From: Metabacillus sp. B2-18 | GTDB taxonomy: Bacteria; Bacillota; Bacilli; Bacillales; Bacillaceae | Assembly: GCF_021117275.1 (NCBI RefSeq) | Contig: NZ_CP088245.1 | Span: forward strand, 2,083,501-2,147,500 | Reading direction: 5' to 3' | Length of the DNA stretch: 64,000 bases | In this document: positions 53,569 to 62,188 of the stretch, piece after piece | Layout of the letters: each line of letters opens with the position of its first letter | Numbering within the stretch: position 1 is the stretch's first letter | Notes under the pieces: model-generated | The model's database searches: none | What the model saw: only the letters and a program-made list of their open reading frames with translations | Told to the model about the DNA's origin: nothing | Translations under genes and position numbers: made by a program

Positions 53569-53706
53569 ATGGGAAAAAATCAACAAGCACATCTTAATCC
53601 TTCACATATTGGAATGAAGTCTAGAGGATTTGGTAATAACAAAGGAAAACAAATGCAAGATAAATCCGGAGAACATGCCCAAGTTATCCAAACGAAGGGT
53701 GAATAA
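53569..53706 (+). CDS. sspN: Small acid-soluble spore protein N
   Basis: A 45-residue protein MGKNQQAHLNPSHIGMKSRGFGNNKGKQM ... HAQVIQTKGE. The PSHIG and C-terminal VIQTKGE blocks are those of the SspN family. GAGGAGG lies upstream of the ATG. It precedes tlp, as in the forespore sspN-tlp operon of B. subtilis. Confidence 0.9.
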   Translation: MGKNQQAHLNPSHIGMKSRGFGNNKGKQMQDKSGEHAQVIQTKGE

Positions 53707-53803
53707 GAACAAAAACGTGTTTAAAAACTCCTTCAATAAAGCAGACTAACATTGTTTCTTTGCTTCAAGCATTGAATAACAACGATGAAAGGAAGGATAC
53801 ACG

Positions 53804-54049
53804 ATGACAAAACATAACAAACCTAATCCAGATGACCGTTCTGATAACGTAGAGAAATTACAGAGCATGGTGCAAAACACAATTGAAAATATTGAGGAAG
53901 CACAAGATTCCATGCAATTTGCAAATCAAGAGGAACGTGAACGCATTGAAGCTAAGAATCATCGTCGTGAAGAAAGCATTAATGCAATGCGTAATGAAAT
54001 TAAAGATGAAGCACAAGCACGTGAAAATGGATATCGCTACGATCAATAA
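53804..54049 (+). CDS. tlp: Small acid-soluble spore protein Tlp
   Basis: An 81-residue thioredoxin-like-named SASP with no thioredoxin fold. KPNPDDRSDNVEKLQSMVQNTIENIEEAQDSM ... IEAKNHRREESINAMRNEIKDEA fits the Tlp family throughout, and the length is normal. GGAAGG lies upstream of the ATG. Synthesised in the forespore with SspN. A terminator follows. Confidence 0.95.
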   Translation: MTKHNKPNPDDRSDNVEKLQSMVQNTIENIEEAQDSMQFANQEERERIEAKNHRREESINAMRNEIKDEAQARENGYRYDQ

Positions 54050-54052
54050 ATA

Positions 54053-54082
54053 AATCAGGCTTTATGCCTGGTTTATTTTTTA
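54053..54082 (+). terminator. Terminator of tlp
   Basis: ATCAGGC-TTTAT-GCCTGGT followed by TTATTTTTT. Confidence 0.8.
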
Positions 54083-54197
54083 CGTTTTTTTCTGTGTTTT
54101 GATAGTCTTTATTAGACATACTTTGTTGTTAAAGATATGATAATAATGGAAAACACTAATAAAATGGGCAATGGCGATAGCAAGGAGAGCGGATTAG

Positions 54198-54614
54198 ATG
54201 CATGTAACAAAAGCGGAAATAGAAGTTAGATATGCAGAAACAGATCAAATGGGTGTAGTTTACCATGCAAATTATCTTATTTGGATGGAAGTGGGGAGAA
54301 CAAAGTTAATTCAGGATTTAGGGTTTTCATACGCAGGTATGGAAGATCAAGGAATTATTTCACCAGTCATTGATCTAGACATTTCTTATAAAAAACCATT
54401 AAGATATGGTGAAACAGCTACAATACATACATGGATTGAAGAATATAATGGCATAAAAAGTGTATATGGATACGAAATATATACTCCATCAGGGGATCTA
54501 GCAGTTCAAGCAAAATCAAGCCATGTTTGTGTACAGAAGGACACCTTTAGACCAGTAAAGTTTCGTAAATTATTCCCAGAATGGCATGAAGCCTACGAAA
54601 AGGCAAAAAGATAA
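54198..54614 (+). CDS. yneP: Hotdog acyl-CoA thioesterase YneP
   Basis: A 138-residue 4HBT-family protein with the YbgC signature VRYAETDQMGVVYHANYLIWMEVGRTKL (catalytic Asp16 within ETDQMG, and the His-Ala-Asn turn). The hotdog is completed by SYKKPLRYGETATIHTWIEEYNG. It should hydrolyse short or medium acyl-CoA esters. The stop TAA shares its last A with the ATG of yneQ, so the two are translationally coupled. Confidence 0.88.
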   Translation: MHVTKAEIEVRYAETDQMGVVYHANYLIWMEVGRTKLIQDLGFSYAGMEDQGIISPVIDLDISYKKPLRYGETATIHTWIEEYNGIKSVYGYEIYTPSGDLAVQAKSSHVCVQKDTFRPVKFRKLFPEWHEAYEKAKR

Positions 54615-54916
54615 TGGCTTTTGGTATTTCCCGTTCTGAATTAACGAGATGGAAAGAAGAGGTTGAAAAAGGGGAAATCTCATTTTTAACACACTTCTGG
54701 CTTGATGAACGATTTCCTACCATTCATTGCGTAACCAAAGTTGGATGTTCCGACATTAACAAGCTAAAAAATTGGGGAGCTTCTTTTGGATTAAAAAAGG
54801 AATGGATTCACTTTTATAAAGAATATCCTCATTTTGATATTATGGGGGAAACCCAATTAAGAATTTTAAAACATTATGGACTAAACGATCATATAGTGCG
54901 TTTTAAATTATCGTAA
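54614..54916 (+). CDS. yneQ: YneQ family protein
   Basis: A 100-residue protein beginning MAFGISRSELTRWKEEVEKGEISFLTHFWLDERFPTIHCVTKVGC, with three His and many aromatic residues that could shape a ligand pocket. No known catalytic motif. The start codon overlaps the yneP stop by one base. The order yneP-yneQ is conserved with B. subtilis. Function unknown. Confidence 0.82.
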   Translation: MAFGISRSELTRWKEEVEKGEISFLTHFWLDERFPTIHCVTKVGCSDINKLKNWGASFGLKKEWIHFYKEYPHFDIMGETQLRILKHYGLNDHIVRFKLS

Positions 54917-54918
54917 AA

Positions 54919-54953
54919 CAAAGGGTCAAAGTATTTTTGACCCTTTGTCATTT
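54919..54953. terminator. Terminator between yneQ and yneR
   Basis: CAAAGGGTCAAA / TTTGACCCTTTG with a six-base loop, between convergent genes. Confidence 0.88.
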
Positions 54954-54955
54954 TT

Positions 54956-55243
54956 TTAGCTATAGTGAAAAACAGGTTCATCAGCTTTTTCATCTAAAAC
55001 AACATCTAAATCATGATCATCAAAATACCATAAATCTCTATTTTCAACATAAAACGTTATACCTTGACTCTCAACACTTGAACCAATTTCCTCAGGCTCT
55101 TGTTTGACGACTCCTAGTGAGAAGCCTTTCTGAACATTGCTACATCCGCCATATCGCACAAAAAAGTGAACTTTATCACCTTTTTGAAGTTGCAATTCAT
55201 TTATATACCAGCTTACGGCTTTATCTTCTATTGTAATCTTCAT
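54956..55243 (-). CDS. yneR: HesB/IscA-like protein YneR
   Basis: A 95-residue protein with the HesB-like fold: MKITIEDKAVSWYINELQLQKGDKVHFFVRYGGCSNVQKGFSLGVV. Only one Cys (RYGGCSN) remains of the three that bind Fe-S in IscA, and a C-terminal FHYS replaces the usual CGCG. This suggests YneR-type proteins do not carry clusters in the usual way. Two adjacent ATGs (55246 and 55243) share an AAGGAG site; the second has better spacing. Confidence 0.8.
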   Translation of the reverse strand: MKITIEDKAVSWYINELQLQKGDKVHFFVRYGGCSNVQKGFSLGVVKQEPEEIGSSVESQGITFYVENRDLWYFDDHDLDVVLDEKADEPVFHYS

Positions 55244-55348
55244 CATCAACACTCCTTTTTCACCTACAAAATGCACTTATTATTATAAACTAGAAAAGAT
55301 AATAGAGCTAATAATCGTGTTTAAGTTTACAAATAATCATGATTAAGT

Positions 55349-55386
55349 AAGAAAGACCAATCTAATATTAGGATTGGTCTTTCTTA
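55349..55386. terminator. Terminator downstream of plsY
   Basis: AAGAAAGACCAATC / GATTGGTCTTTCTT, nine-base loop, next to the plsY stop. Confidence 0.85.
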
Positions 55387-55389
55387 CTT

Positions 55390-55974
55390 TTAAAGCCATT
55401 TTACTTTTGGCTCAGTTTTGTTTAAAATCCTTTTAATATTCGCACGGTGACGATATACGACAAAGATCGTTAAAAGTGAAATAACGATAATAAGTGGAAT
55501 ATCCTTCGTGAAAATGCTGTATACGATTCCGTATACACCTGCAAGCATAGAGGAAAGCGACACATACTTAGAAATGTATAAAACAATAAAGAAGAATGCT
55601 AGCATCGTGATGAACATAAGTGGTACATAGCATAATAAAACACCACCTGAAGTAGCAACAGCTTTTCCACCTTTAAATTTCGCAAAAATGGGATATGTAT
55701 GACCGATTACAGCAACTACACCTACTAGAAGTGGATGTAACCCATGTATATTAAATAAGTCTGGTAAAGCTGTAGCAAGCGTTCCCTTAAGGATATCAGC
55801 ACTTGTCACAATGATTCCTGCTTTAATACCAAGTGTTCGAAATGTATTTGTACCACCGAGGTTTCCACTACCATGTTCACGAATATCAATACCATATCCG
55901 AGTTTTCCAACTATAAGACCGGACGGAATGGAACCAAGTAAATAAGCTAAAATAAATATTAGGACTTCAATCAT
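55390..55974 (-). CDS. plsY: Glycerol-3-phosphate acyltransferase PlsY
   Basis: A 194-residue integral membrane enzyme with about five helices that transfers acyl groups from acyl-phosphate to glycerol-3-phosphate, the first step of phospholipid synthesis. Its three conserved loops are visible: [27 protein letters not shown], and [16 protein letters not shown]. The second loop has Gly-Gly-Thr where many family members read Gly-Ala-Thr. It corresponds to yneS of B. subtilis and lies divergent from yneT. Confidence 0.92.
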   Translation of the reverse strand: MIEVLIFILAYLLGSIPSGLIVGKLGYGIDIREHGSGNLGGTNTFRTLGIKAGIIVTSADILKGTLATALPDLFNIHGLHPLLVGVVAVIGHTYPIFAKFKGGKAVATSGGVLLCYVPLMFITMLAFFFIVLYISKYVSLSSMLAGVYGIVYSIFTKDIPLIIVISLLTIFVVYRHRANIKRILNKTEPKVKWL

Positions 55975-56192
55975 ATTTGTACTCCTTTACATAATCTTCT
56001 TATATTCTATCATGATAAAAGATAAAATCTCTATGAGAGAATAAAAAAACCAAAAAACTCTCATGTTAAAAATACGTAAATGACTACTATAGTATAAGAA
56101 ATATGATTTGTTATCATTCAGTATTTATTATACATATCGTTTGTTAGAGGCGAATGAACTTGATATGATTAAGAAAAAAGGAGCTGGAAAAA

Positions 56193-56606
56193 ATGACAAT
56201 AGAATATCCAACAAGAGATGAGATTGGACAAATTTTAAAAAGTAGTAAAAAGATCGCAGTTGTCGGGTTGTCAGATAACCCAGAACGTACTTCATATATG
56301 GTTAGTAAGGCAATGCAGGATGCAGGTTATGAAATAATTCCCGTAAATCCAGCTGTAGATGAAGTTCTTGGACAAAAAGCAGTTGCAAACCTAACGGATA
56401 TAAAAGAACATATCGATATTGTAAACGTTTTCAGGCGTTCAGAACACCTGCTTGATGTTGCAAAAGAATTTTTGCAAATTGATGCCGATGTTTATTGGGC
56501 ACAATTAGGTCTTGAAAATGAGGAGGCTTATAATCTTCTAAAAGAAAACGATAAAACAGTTATCATGAATCGTTGTATTAAGGTTGAGCATGCTATGACA
56601 AAGTAA
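56193..56606 (+). CDS. yneT: CoA-binding protein YneT
   Basis: A 137-residue Rossmann-like CoA_binding protein: KIAVVGLSDNPERTSYMVSKAMQDAGYEIIPVNPAVDEVLG, then IVNVFRRSEHLLDVA and YWAQLGLENEEAY, ending MNRCIKVEHA with a conserved Cys. Relatives act in succinyl-CoA-synthetase-like folds, but the stand-alone form has no known reaction. AAAAGGAG precedes the ATG. Located between plsY and parE as in B. subtilis. Confidence 0.88.
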   Translation: MTIEYPTRDEIGQILKSSKKIAVVGLSDNPERTSYMVSKAMQDAGYEIIPVNPAVDEVLGQKAVANLTDIKEHIDIVNVFRRSEHLLDVAKEFLQIDADVYWAQLGLENEEAYNLLKENDKTVIMNRCIKVEHAMTK

Positions 56607-56624
56607 TAGAAGAGTATTATTTGA

Positions 56625-56654
56625 AAAATCCTTGTAAAAACAAGGATTTTTTCC
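56625..56654 (+). terminator. Terminator of yneT
   Basis: AAAATCCTTGT / ACAAGGATTTT with T-run. Confidence 0.88.
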
Positions 56655-56872
56655 TTTATTACACGAATAATGTTTCCTAAAACCAAATTACCATATACAA
56701 TAAAGCATGGATATAAGGTAATTTGTAGTAATAAACAGCATTAAAAACTTTTACTTGATTTTCTTTTGCTAAGTGGGGGTTGTCGATCTGCAAATTATTG
56801 TATAAAATACTAAAACATGCGTTCTAACTAAGAATAGGATTTATTGTGTGTCATTGAAAGGGGTTTAGTCGC

Positions 56873-58840
56873 TTGGGTAAGAAGCAACAGTTTGATTATA
56901 ATGATGATGCTATTCAAGTCCTTGAAGGACTAGAGGCCGTTAGGAAACGTCCTGGAATGTACATCGGTAGTACAGATAGCAGAGGTTTGCATCATCTCGT
57001 ATACGAAATCGTCGATAACTCTGTGGACGAAGCCCTGGCTGGTCACGGAGATCATATAATTGTCAAAATACATAAAGATAATAGTATTTCTGTACAAGAT
57101 AAAGGTCGAGGTATGCCAATTGGTATGCACAAGCTTGGCAAACCAACTCCGGAGGTTATTTTAACCGTATTACATGCAGGAGGTAAGTTTGGCCAAGGTG
57201 GTTATAAAACAAGTGGTGGTTTACATGGTGTAGGTGCATCTGTAGTAAATGCACTTTCTGAATGGTTAGTCGTAACAATTCAGCGTGATGGATTTATTTA
57301 TGAACAGCGTTTTGAAAATGGCGGCAAACCAGCTACCACCCTTGAAAAGAAAGGGAAAACAAATAAAACTGGAACACGAATTCATTTCAAACCTGATCCG
57401 GTAATGTTTAGTACAACTACGTATAACTTTGAGACTTTAAGTGAACGTTTACGTGAGTCGGCTTTCCTTTTGAAAGGGTTTAAAATAGAGTTAATTGATG
57501 AGCGCAATGACAACTCAGAGGTATATCATTATGAAACGGGTATTGAAGCGTTTGTCACTTATTTAAATGAGGAAAAAGATGCCCTACATCCAGTTGTCTC
57601 ATTTGAAGGTGAACAAAACGGTATTGAAGTTGAGTTTGCATTCCAATTTAATGATGGATACTCTGAAAATATTTTGTCCTTCGTTAACAATGTTCGAACA
57701 AAAGATGGCGGAACACATGAGGCTGGTTCTAAAACAGCGATGACAAGAGCCTTTAATGAGTATGCGAGAAAAACTGGTCTGTTAAAAGAAAAAGATAAGA
57801 ATTTAGAAGGATCTGATATCCGTGAAGGATTATCGGCTATCATCTCTGTTAGAATTCCAGAAGAGCTTCTTCAGTTTGAAGGTCAAACAAAAGGAAAGCT
57901 TGGTACTAGTGAAGCAAGATCTGCTGTAGATGCCATTGTGTCAGAAAATCTTTCATATTTTTTAGAAGAAAACCCTGATTCCGGTACTTTACTTGTTAAA
58001 AAAGCGATCAAAGCCTTTCAAGCAAGAGAGGCAGCTCGAAAGGCACGTGAAGAAGCACGGAGTGGTAAAAAAAGAAAGCGTTCAGAAACAACTCTTAGTG
58101 GCAAGCTAACACCCGCCCAATCACGAAATCCACAAAAAAATGAGCTGTACTTAGTTGAGGGTGATTCTGCTGGTGGATCAGCAAAACAAGGAAGAGACCG
58201 CCGCTTTCAAGCAGTACTCCCTTTACGTGGTAAGGTTATAAATACAGAAAAAGCAAAGCTTGCAGATATCTTCAAAAATGAAGAGATTAATACAATTATT
58301 CATGCAATTGGGGCGGGCGTAGGTGCTGACTTTACAGTTGATGATGTGAATTATGATAAAGTTATTATTATGACAGATGCCGACACGGATGGAGCACATA
58401 TTCAGGTTCTTCTTTTAACATTCTTTTATCGATATATGAAGCCATTAATTGAAAATGGTAAAGTATTTATCGCATTACCACCTTTATATAAAGTAAGTAA
58501 AGGATCGGGCAAAAAAGAAGTTGTAGAATATGCTTGGTCAGATGAAGAGCTAGACGGTGCTATTAAGAAAGTCGGAAAAGGATACATGATTCAGAGATAC
58601 AAAGGTCTTGGTGAGATGAATGCAGATCAATTGTGGGAAACAACAATGAACCCAGAGTCAAGAACGCTTATTCGAGTAAAAATTGACGATGCAGCACGTG
58701 CTGAGCGTCGAGTTACAACTTTAATGGGAGATAAAGTTGAACCTCGTAGAAAATGGATTGAAAGTAACGTGGCCTTTGGTCTTGATGAAGAAACAAATAT
58801 ACTAGAAAATGAGCACTTATCGGTCGCAGAGGAGGTATAG
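56873..58840 (+). CDS. parE: DNA topoisomerase IV subunit B
   Basis: A 655-residue ATPase subunit of topoisomerase IV, which separates linked daughter chromosomes. TTG 56873 has AAAGGGG upstream. GHKL motifs: IVDNSVDEA, DKGRGMPIGMH and GGLHGVGASVVNALS. The TOPRIM domain has YLVEGDSAGGSAKQGRDR and the Asp-rich MTDADTDGAHI. A QRYKGLGEMN and PRRKWIE ending is normal. The length is full and no break is seen. parC starts three bases after its stop. Confidence 0.97.
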   Translation: MGKKQQFDYNDDAIQVLEGLEAVRKRPGMYIGSTDSRGLHHLVYEIVDNSVDEALAGHGDHIIVKIHKDNSISVQDKGRGMPIGMHKLGKPTPEVILTVLHAGGKFGQGGYKTSGGLHGVGASVVNALSEWLVVTIQRDGFIYEQRFENGGKPATTLEKKGKTNKTGTRIHFKPDPVMFSTTTYNFETLSERLRESAFLLKGFKIELIDERNDNSEVYHYETGIEAFVTYLNEEKDALHPVVSFEGEQNGIEVEFAFQFNDGYSENILSFVNNVRTKDGGTHEAGSKTAMTRAFNEYARKTGLLKEKDKNLEGSDIREGLSAIISVRIPEELLQFEGQTKGKLGTSEARSAVDAIVSENLSYFLEENPDSGTLLVKKAIKAFQAREAARKAREEARSGKKRKRSETTLSGKLTPAQSRNPQKNELYLVEGDSAGGSAKQGRDRRFQAVLPLRGKVINTEKAKLADIFKNEEINTIIHAIGAGVGADFTVDDVNYDKVIIMTDADTDGAHIQVLLLTFFYRYMKPLIENGKVFIALPPLYKVSKGSGKKEVVEYAWSDEELDGAIKKVGKGYMIQRYKGLGEMNADQLWETTMNPESRTLIRVKIDDAARAERRVTTLMGDKVEPRRKWIESNVAFGLDEETNILENEHLSVAEEV

Positions 58841-58843
58841 AAT

Positions 58844-61282
58844 TTGGCAGATTCAGTAGAGATTTTTCGTGATTTACCTCTTGAAGATGTGCTTGGTGAC
58901 CGTTTTGGGCGATATAGTAAGTACATTATTCAAGATCGAGCACTACCTGATGCACGTGATGGCTTAAAACCTGTACAACGAAGAATTTTATATGCTATGC
59001 ATGTTGATGGGAATACAAATGATAAAAACTACCGTAAATCAGCAAAAACAGTCGGAAACGTAATTGGTAACTATCATCCTCATGGTGACACATCTGTTTA
59101 TGATGCAATGGTTCGTATGAGTCAAGATTGGAAAGTTCGAAACCTTCTTATCCAGATGCATGGAAACAATGGAAGTATAGATGGTGACCCTCCAGCCGCA
59201 ATGCGTTATACAGAAGCAAGATTATCAGCAATAGCTTCTGAACTTTTACGTGATATAGAAAAGGAAACTGTTGAGTTTGTTCCAAACTTTGATGACACAA
59301 GTAAGGAGCCTTTAGTGCTCCCAGCTATGTTTCCCAATCTTCTAGTTAATGGGTCGACTGGTATATCTGCAGGATACGCAACAGAAATTCCTCCACATCA
59401 TCTTGGTGAAGTAATTGATGCTGTTATAAAACGAATGGAAAAACCAAATTGTACGGTTGAGGAATTAATGACCTTGATTAAAGGTCCTGATTTTCCAACA
59501 GGTGGAATCATTCAAGGTGTAGAAGGTATAAAAAAGGCATATGAAACAGGTAAAGGCAAGATTATTGTTCGTGGGAAGGCCGAAATTGAAGAAATTCGTG
59601 GTGGAAAACAGCAAATTTCCATTTCAGAAATTCCTTTCGAGGTTAATAAGGCGAATCTTGTTAAACGTATGGATGAATTTCGTATTGAACGCAAAGTTGA
59701 AGGAATTGCAGAAGTACGTGATGAGACAGATCGTACAGGACTTCGTATTGTAATTGAGCTGAAAAAGGATGCTAATGCAGAGGGCGTCTTAAACTATTTA
59801 TACAAAAATAGTGACCTCCAAATAACGTATAACTTTAATATGGTGGCGATTCACAATCGTCGTCCGACGTTGATGAGTTTGCCTTCCATCTTAGATGCTT
59901 ATATTGGTCATCAAAAAGAAGTAGTAACAAACCGTTCGAAATATGAACTTCGTAAAGCTCGCGAACGTCAGCATATTGTTGAAGGTTTAATCAAAGCATT
60001 ATCGATTTTAGATGAAGTAATTGCAACAATTCGTGCTTCGAAAGATAAGCGTGATGCAAAGGATAACTTGATTCAAAAGTATGAATTTACTGAACCTCAA
60101 GCAGAAGCGATCGTTTCGTTACAACTTTATCGTTTAACGAATACAGATATAACGGCGTTAAGAAATGAATCAGAAGAATTAGCTTCAAAGATAGAAGAAC
60201 TATCAAGCATTCTAAATGATGAAAATGTTTTATTAAAAGTGATAAAGACCGATTTGAAAAAAGTGAAAAAAACATATGCAGATGACCGTCGTTCAGTCAT
60301 TGAAGCTGAAATTGAAGAAATTAAGATAAATCTTGAGGTGATGATTGCCTCTGAAGATGTAATTGTAACGGTTACAAAGGATGGCTATGTGAAGAGAACG
60401 AGTCAACGCTCATTTGCAGCATCGAACGGTCAGGATTTTGGAATGAAAGAAACCGACCGATTGCTTTCTAAACTTGACATTAATACAACAGAGGTTGTAC
60501 TGTTGTTTACTAATAAAGGAAATTATCTGTACTGTCCTGTACATGAACTTCCAGACATCCGTTGGAAAGACCTTGGTCAACATATAGCTAATATCATTCC
60601 AATTGAACGGGATGAAGAAATTTTAAAGGCAATACCTGTTAAAAATTTTGATGAACCTCTCTTTGTTACATTCATTACAAAGCATGGTATGGTGAAAAAA
60701 TCAGAGCTTAGTCAATATAAAGCGCAACGATACTCGAAGCCTTTAGTGGCTGTTAACTTAAAGGGTGATGACGCTGTTGTAAACGTTCATATCACTAGTG
60801 GGAAAGATGATTTATTCCTTGTGACTCATTTAGGTTATGGATTGTGGTTTTCTGAAGAAGAAGTGAATATTGTAGGTCCACGTGCTGCAGGAGTTAAGGG
60901 AATTAACTTAAAGCCGGAGGACTATGTTGTTAGCGGAAATGTATTAAAACCAGATCAAAAGGCATTTTTAGTCATTGCTACTCAAAGAGGAGCAGTTAAG
61001 AAGATGTCTATCAATGATTTTGAGAAGTCATCTCGTGCAAAACGAGGTCTCATTATGCTTCGAGAACTTAAAAACAATCCTCATCGAATAGTTGGGGGAG
61101 CAATTGTTTATACTAAAGAAGAGTTCTTTTTGGAATCACAACAGGGTGTAGTTGAAAGTATTAATGTGTCAACGCTACGGGCAAATGACCGTTATAGCAA
61201 TGGCTCATTTATCTTAGATGAACAAGATGCTGGCTCTGTAACCGAAGTGTGGATTAAAGACGCTGAGGAAAAAGAGAGCTAA
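58844..61282 (+). CDS. parC: DNA topoisomerase IV subunit A
   Basis: An 812-residue DNA-cleaving subunit. TTG 58844 uses a GGAGGT site lying inside the end of parE, so translation is coupled. The catalytic Tyr is in MRYTEARLS (near residue 120). The quinolone-resistance region reads GNYHPHGDTSVYDAMVRMSQDWK. C-terminal beta-pinwheel repeats (for example VTKDGYVKRTSQRSF and FVTFITKHGMVKKSEL) are present. It forms A2B2 with ParE. A strong terminator follows. Confidence 0.97.
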   Translation: MADSVEIFRDLPLEDVLGDRFGRYSKYIIQDRALPDARDGLKPVQRRILYAMHVDGNTNDKNYRKSAKTVGNVIGNYHPHGDTSVYDAMVRMSQDWKVRNLLIQMHGNNGSIDGDPPAAMRYTEARLSAIASELLRDIEKETVEFVPNFDDTSKEPLVLPAMFPNLLVNGSTGISAGYATEIPPHHLGEVIDAVIKRMEKPNCTVEELMTLIKGPDFPTGGIIQGVEGIKKAYETGKGKIIVRGKAEIEEIRGGKQQISISEIPFEVNKANLVKRMDEFRIERKVEGIAEVRDETDRTGLRIVIELKKDANAEGVLNYLYKNSDLQITYNFNMVAIHNRRPTLMSLPSILDAYIGHQKEVVTNRSKYELRKARERQHIVEGLIKALSILDEVIATIRASKDKRDAKDNLIQKYEFTEPQAEAIVSLQLYRLTNTDITALRNESEELASKIEELSSILNDENVLLKVIKTDLKKVKKTYADDRRSVIEAEIEEIKINLEVMIASEDVIVTVTKDGYVKRTSQRSFAASNGQDFGMKETDRLLSKLDINTTEVVLLFTNKGNYLYCPVHELPDIRWKDLGQHIANIIPIERDEEILKAIPVKNFDEPLFVTFITKHGMVKKSELSQYKAQRYSKPLVAVNLKGDDAVVNVHITSGKDDLFLVTHLGYGLWFSEEEVNIVGPRAAGVKGINLKPEDYVVSGNVLKPDQKAFLVIATQRGAVKKMSINDFEKSSRAKRGLIMLRELKNNPHRIVGGAIVYTKEEFFLESQQGVVESINVSTLRANDRYSNGSFILDEQDAGSVTEVWIKDAEEKES

Positions 61283-61286
61283 TAAA

Positions 61287-61322
61287 TAAAGAGGGCTGAC
61301 CAAATTGGTCAGCCCTCTTTCA
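61287..61322 (+). terminator. Terminator of the parEC operon
   Basis: AAAGAGGGCTGACC-AAATT-GGTCAGCCCTCTTT. Confidence 0.92.
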
Positions 61323-61327
61323 TTAGG

Positions 61328-61447
61328 TTATTTTTTATTAAAATAGTCTGTAAAAGCATGTAGAATTTCAATACCTTGATATGTGAACAAACTAAGAGCA
61401 GTAATTGAAAACATAACAACAGGAATCATTCTTAACCAAAACATCAT
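61328..61447 (-). CDS. Single-pass mini membrane protein, 39 residues
   Basis: ATG 61447 is preceded by GGAGG eight bases upstream, a strong site. MMFWLRMIPVVMFSITALSLFTYQGIEILHAFTDYFNKK has one transmembrane helix and a charged tail. It is too short for standard gene callers. It lies 22 bases downstream of another small membrane protein gene on the same strand, so the two are probably co-transcribed. Confidence 0.65.
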   Translation of the reverse strand: MMFWLRMIPVVMFSITALSLFTYQGIEILHAFTDYFNKK

Positions 61448-61469
61448 TTATAAAACCTCCAATTTTGAT

Positions 61470-61826
61470 TTATGCATACAAGGTTGGTTTATATAAATGA
61501 TTTTTTGAAAAGTACGAGGATTGGTAATAAACAGCGTATAAGAATGGTCTTAATTGCTGTGTATGTGTTGCCAATTGAGCAAATAAAAACATTGTAAGAG
61601 CAGTAACTAAAACAATGTAAGCTGTATCTAGTGAGCGAAATAAGTTAAAATGCTTTTGTTCATCCTCTTCAAATAACAGCACTCCGGAAGTTGCTTCATT
61701 CTCAACAGCAATCATTTTTCCTTGATTTGTAGGATGATGATAATTCGTAGACATTGAAACAAGTTGGAAGCCAGAAAGAAAGATTAATAGCAACATAAAT
61801 AACTTTATCAGCAATAGATGTTTCAA
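61470..61826 (-). CDS. Hypothetical membrane protein, 118 residues
   Basis: TTG 61826 is chosen for its AAAGGGGTGA ribosome site; the upstream GTG frame to 61880 has none. The product has two hydrophobic helices (about 4-20, LLLIKLFMLLLIFLSG, and 68-85, YIVLVTALTMFLFAQL) around an extracellular-type stretch of about 45 residues, then a Tyr-rich tail (FLYAVYYQSSYFSKNHLYKPTLY). Family not recognised. It is paired with the 39-residue membrane peptide gene that follows. Confidence 0.65.
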   Translation of the reverse strand: MKHLLLIKLFMLLLIFLSGFQLVSMSTNYHHPTNQGKMIAVENEATSGVLLFEEDEQKHFNLFRSLDTAYIVLVTALTMFLFAQLATHTQQLRPFLYAVYYQSSYFSKNHLYKPTLYA

Positions 61827-62188
61827 TTGTCTCACCCCTTTGCTGTTTGATAGATAATATCTTAAACCTTTTTTATTCACTTGAAAAGAGATATTTTTGT
61901 CTCAATAGACCAGATATTGACGATAAATAAATGTAAGGGTTACCAACTAGCTTTAAATAAGTATAAAAAAAAATAACTTTTTGCACATGCTATACCTTTG
62001 TTTAACAGACGAAGAGTTATCGAGATTACTTCCGAAGAAAGAAGGCGACAAGTGGTTACAAGAAACGGAAGCGAGGCACTTTTAAATCATTCTAAATGTA
62101 TAATATTTCCTGAACTTAAAGGATTTTTTCTTTTTCTGTTGAATTAAGGTGTTTAATGCACTTATCAATTAAAAAAGAGGTTTATATA
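61827..62188. other. Intergenic region with a possible 32-residue frame
   Basis: No gene is firmly supported. The short frame at 61987-62085 (MLYLCLTDEELSRLLPKKEGDKW...) has coding-like composition but no ribosome site, so it may be the remnant of a lost gene. Confidence 0.4.
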
